From assembly GCA_964452095.1 (NCBI GenBank), contig CAYVKX010000044.1, forward strand, positions 1-17,296: a stretch of 17,296 bases of DNA, in the 5' to 3' direction. Positions within the stretch are counted from its first letter, which is position 1. Each line of letters starts with the position of its first letter. Below the pieces are notes generated by a model. It saw only the letters and a list, made by a program, of their open reading frames with translations. It was not told where the DNA came from and made no database searches. Positions 15,550 through 17,296 of this stretch are shown piece by piece. This DNA is from DUAL01 sp964452095. GTDB lineage: Bacteria > Bacteroidota > Bacteroidia > Flavobacteriales > BACL11. A program made the translations under genes and the position numbers.

Positions 15550-15574
15550 AAAAAAAAGCCTCAAAATTGAGGCT
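15550..15574 (-). terminator. Rho-independent terminator after the type IX secreted protein gene
   Basis: On the minus strand AGCCTCA pairs perfectly with TGAGGCT around a short AT loop (stem-loop 15557-15574). A run of eight T residues (15557-15550) follows. The hairpin begins 22 nt downstream of the stop codon at 15596 and separates that gene from guaB. Confidence 0.9.
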
Positions 15575-15595
15575 CGTTATTTTATGTGTTTTTAC

Positions 15596-17296
15596 TTACC
15601 TTATCAAACTAACAATATCTGTTTTTTCAGTAAGCATTCCAATACCATTAATATACTGCACATGATATACATAATTCCCATTCTGTACAGGGCTTCCTAA
15701 ATAAGTACCATCCCAACCTTTTGAAGGATCATTTGTACTAAAAATCTCATGCCCCCATTTATCATAAATAGTAAAGGAATAACCTATTTCTGACACGAAA
15801 GAAGTCGTTGGATAAAACATCTCATTATGCTCATCATCATTAGGAGTAAAAGTATTTGGGACAATCAAAATTGGCACTTGAGAAATACAAGTAATATTTG
15901 ATTTACTTCTTTCCACAAAACCATAAGGATTTGTATTACCTTCCAATGCCTCTACATAATAACAAAATCTACCATTTCCATCCGTATATTCTACCACATC
16001 ATCATGATAAGAATAACTTTCATCTCCTCCAGAATATGTAGCTAAAGGCAATACTGAAAATTCTCCTCTATTTACCGAGCGATACAAATTATACTCTACA
16101 TCATCACCTAGCCAACCATCATAATCATTAAACACTATATCGTTAGACATATCTTTATTGGCAACTGCCTCAATAAGTATAGTTTGAGCAAAAGAAGTAT
16201 CTCCAGCAAATTGTACACTTCCAACCGAAAGTGTAACCCCACAAGTATCCACAGGGTAAATTTGATAATTATAAAAATGATCGGAAGTGCTTACCCCAGC
16301 ATCCGTATAAGCGATATTGGGCTGCCCATTAAATGGAATATGGGCAATATCTACAAAGTTATTTTCCTCTCTTTTTGAACGGAATACTCTATAGTAATCA
16401 ATAACTGCCGCATTATCTACATGACAATTTATTTCTACATCTCCAGATTCATGATTTACTGTAACAGTAGTAATATAGTTAAACTGTGGTTTAGGAAATA
16501 AATCAGCATTTACATTTACCACATTAGAATAAGAAGCAATAGTAGAATCAGAATTATAAGCAACAACCACCACATCAAATACAGAGCCAGAAGCGATATT
16601 CGGTAAGGTGTATTTATTATTTCCTGGAATAAACCTTTCTTCTGTATTTATTGTGCTTCCAGAAGCAGTATTTTCTGTGATTAGTACTTTATAATGACTC
16701 AAATTCCCTGCCATATTATTATAATCGTTCCAATCAAAATAAATACTATAAGCACATACATCTAATTCAGAAGCAAGGTGAATAGTATTATGAATTAAAC
16801 TTGTACCACTTGCATTATCGCAACTATCTAAAGCTCTCACTCTAAAAGTTTCAAATTTATCGGTAGCATTAGAACTATTATAAATATAAGTTGTATTTGC
16901 AAAACCAAACACAGAATCAATAGTAATCCAAGCACCAAATTCATCTAAAATATAAATAACATATACATCTACATCTACAGAAGAACTTGTCCAATTTATT
17001 TCTGAATTTCCTCCAACAACAGTTACTACATCAATTACTGGATCGTTAGGGCTAATTGTATCTTGCAGAATAGCACCATCAATAGAGGAATTAGAAACAC
17101 AACCACTTGCATCATCTAGTGCTACATAAAACCCTTGATAAGAACCACAGGTTTGTGCTGGAAATTGAAAATTGGTATCAGGAGTAGTTCCAACATTTGC
17201 CCAAATACCATTACCATCTTTCGCAAAAACAGTATAATTTACAGCTGAAGTAGTTAGTGCAGGATTGTGTAATTGATTCCATAGTAAATCTCCAAT
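15596..17296 (-). CDS. Large secreted/surface protein with type IX (type B, gliding CHU_C) C-terminal sorting domain, N-terminus beyond the right edge
   Basis: The frame is open from the right edge to a TAA at 15596-15598 (566 residues visible); the true start lies outside, and the internal GTG at 16912 is not it. The last roughly 88 residues form the type B sorting domain that I know as gliding motility-associated C-terminal domain: PNTFTPNDDEHNE, then YDKWGHEIFSTND, GWDGTYLG and NGNYVYHVQY, ending IVSLIR. Such domains direct export through the type IX secretion system and retention on the cell surface or release. The part before it is a series of beta-sandwich repeats of roughly 90-120 residues (fibronectin III/Ig-like, rich in Asp, Ser, Thr and Tyr, with scattered Cys pairs). 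It is probably an adhesin or matrix protein; the substrate is unknown. A strong terminator follows. Confidence 0.92.
   Translation of the reverse strand: MGDLLWNQLHNPALTTSAVNYTVFAKDGNGIWANVGTTPDTNFQFPAQTCGSYQGFYVALDDASGCVSNSSIDGAILQDTISPNDPVIDVVTVVGGNSEINWTSSSVDVDVYVIYILDEFGAWITIDSVFGFANTTYIYNSSNATDKFETFRVRALDSCDNASGTSLIHNTIHLASELDVCAYSIYFDWNDYNNMAGNLSHYKVLITENTASGSTINTEERFIPGNNKYTLPNIASGSVFDVVVVAYNSDSTIASYSNVVNVNADLFPKPQFNYITTVTVNHESGDVEINCHVDNAAVIDYYRVFRSKREENNFVDIAHIPFNGQPNIAYTDAGVSTSDHFYNYQIYPVDTCGVTLSVGSVQFAGDTSFAQTILIEAVANKDMSNDIVFNDYDGWLGDDVEYNLYRSVNRGEFSVLPLATYSGGDESYSYHDDVVEYTDGNGRFCYYVEALEGNTNPYGFVERSKSNITCISQVPILIVPNTFTPNDDEHNEMFYPTTSFVSEIGYSFTIYDKWGHEIFSTNDPSKGWDGTYLGSPVQNGNYVYHVQYINGIGMLTEKTDIVSLIR

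Noticed and set aside
16910..16912. GTG at 16912 as the start of the type IX cargo gene
   Set aside because: The frame is open for all 128 upstream codons to the window edge, with continuous beta-repeat sequence, so the true start is outside.

Overview
The window is chromosomal, AT-rich and gene-dense, and comes from a Bacteroidota bacterium, most likely a Flavobacteriales-type organism. The signs are a gliding/type IX secretion (type B) C-terminal domain, a DUF1599 protein, a MauE/DoxX-thioredoxin protein, large Bacteroidota-type SurA-like foldases, TAnnTTTG-like promoter elements, A-rich leaders without Shine-Dalgarno sites, and exported proteins whose signal peptides end in 'AQ'. A run of 10 Ns inside the moxR-like gene shows this is a draft assembly. 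I see no phage, IS element, CRISPR array, tRNA or rRNA, and coding density is above 95%.

Layout. (1) Positions 1-6564, minus strand: a tightly packed operon reading DUF1599 protein -> MauE/thioredoxin membrane protein -> OppB/DppB-type ABC permease -> tpiA -> prmA -> a very large exported protein that runs off the left edge. Gene spacings range from +7 nt to a 4-nt ATGA overlap. (2) Positions 6565-6610: a 46-bp divergent intergenic region. (3) Positions 6611-8220, plus strand: folP (dihydropteroate synthase) overlapping cdaA (diadenylate cyclase). (4) Positions 8221-8341: a convergent intergenic region with an inverted repeat and a degenerate 7-bp tandem repeat. (5) Positions 8342-15495, minus strand: guaB -> two-parvulin foldase -> frameshifted SurA-like lipoprotein -> SurA-like foldase -> MoxR AAA+ ATPase -> def. 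(6) Positions 15520-15574: a guaB promoter element next to a strong hairpin terminator. (7) Positions 15596-17296, minus strand: the C-terminal half of a large surface or secreted protein with a type IX sorting domain, running off the right edge.

How the genes fit together. The right-hand operon couples GTP synthesis (guaB) to an envelope-folding module. That module has three periplasmic SurA/PrsA-like proteins, two of them with tandem parvulin domains, followed by a MoxR ATPase and peptide deformylase. The left-hand operon mixes housekeeping enzymes (tpiA, prmA) with envelope proteins of unclear role. The folP-cdaA pair makes a folate intermediate and the second messenger c-di-AMP.

Most useful observations. 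The 10-N gap is almost certainly artificial: the flanking contigs share the bases GTG, and joining them restores an intact 323-residue MoxR. The middle foldase carries a single frameshift near 11534, repairable by one base in an A/T run. The left-edge exported protein contains a segment that reads like a winged helix, which is unusual outside the cytoplasm. I found nothing that I can defend as a wholly new defence or mobile system.
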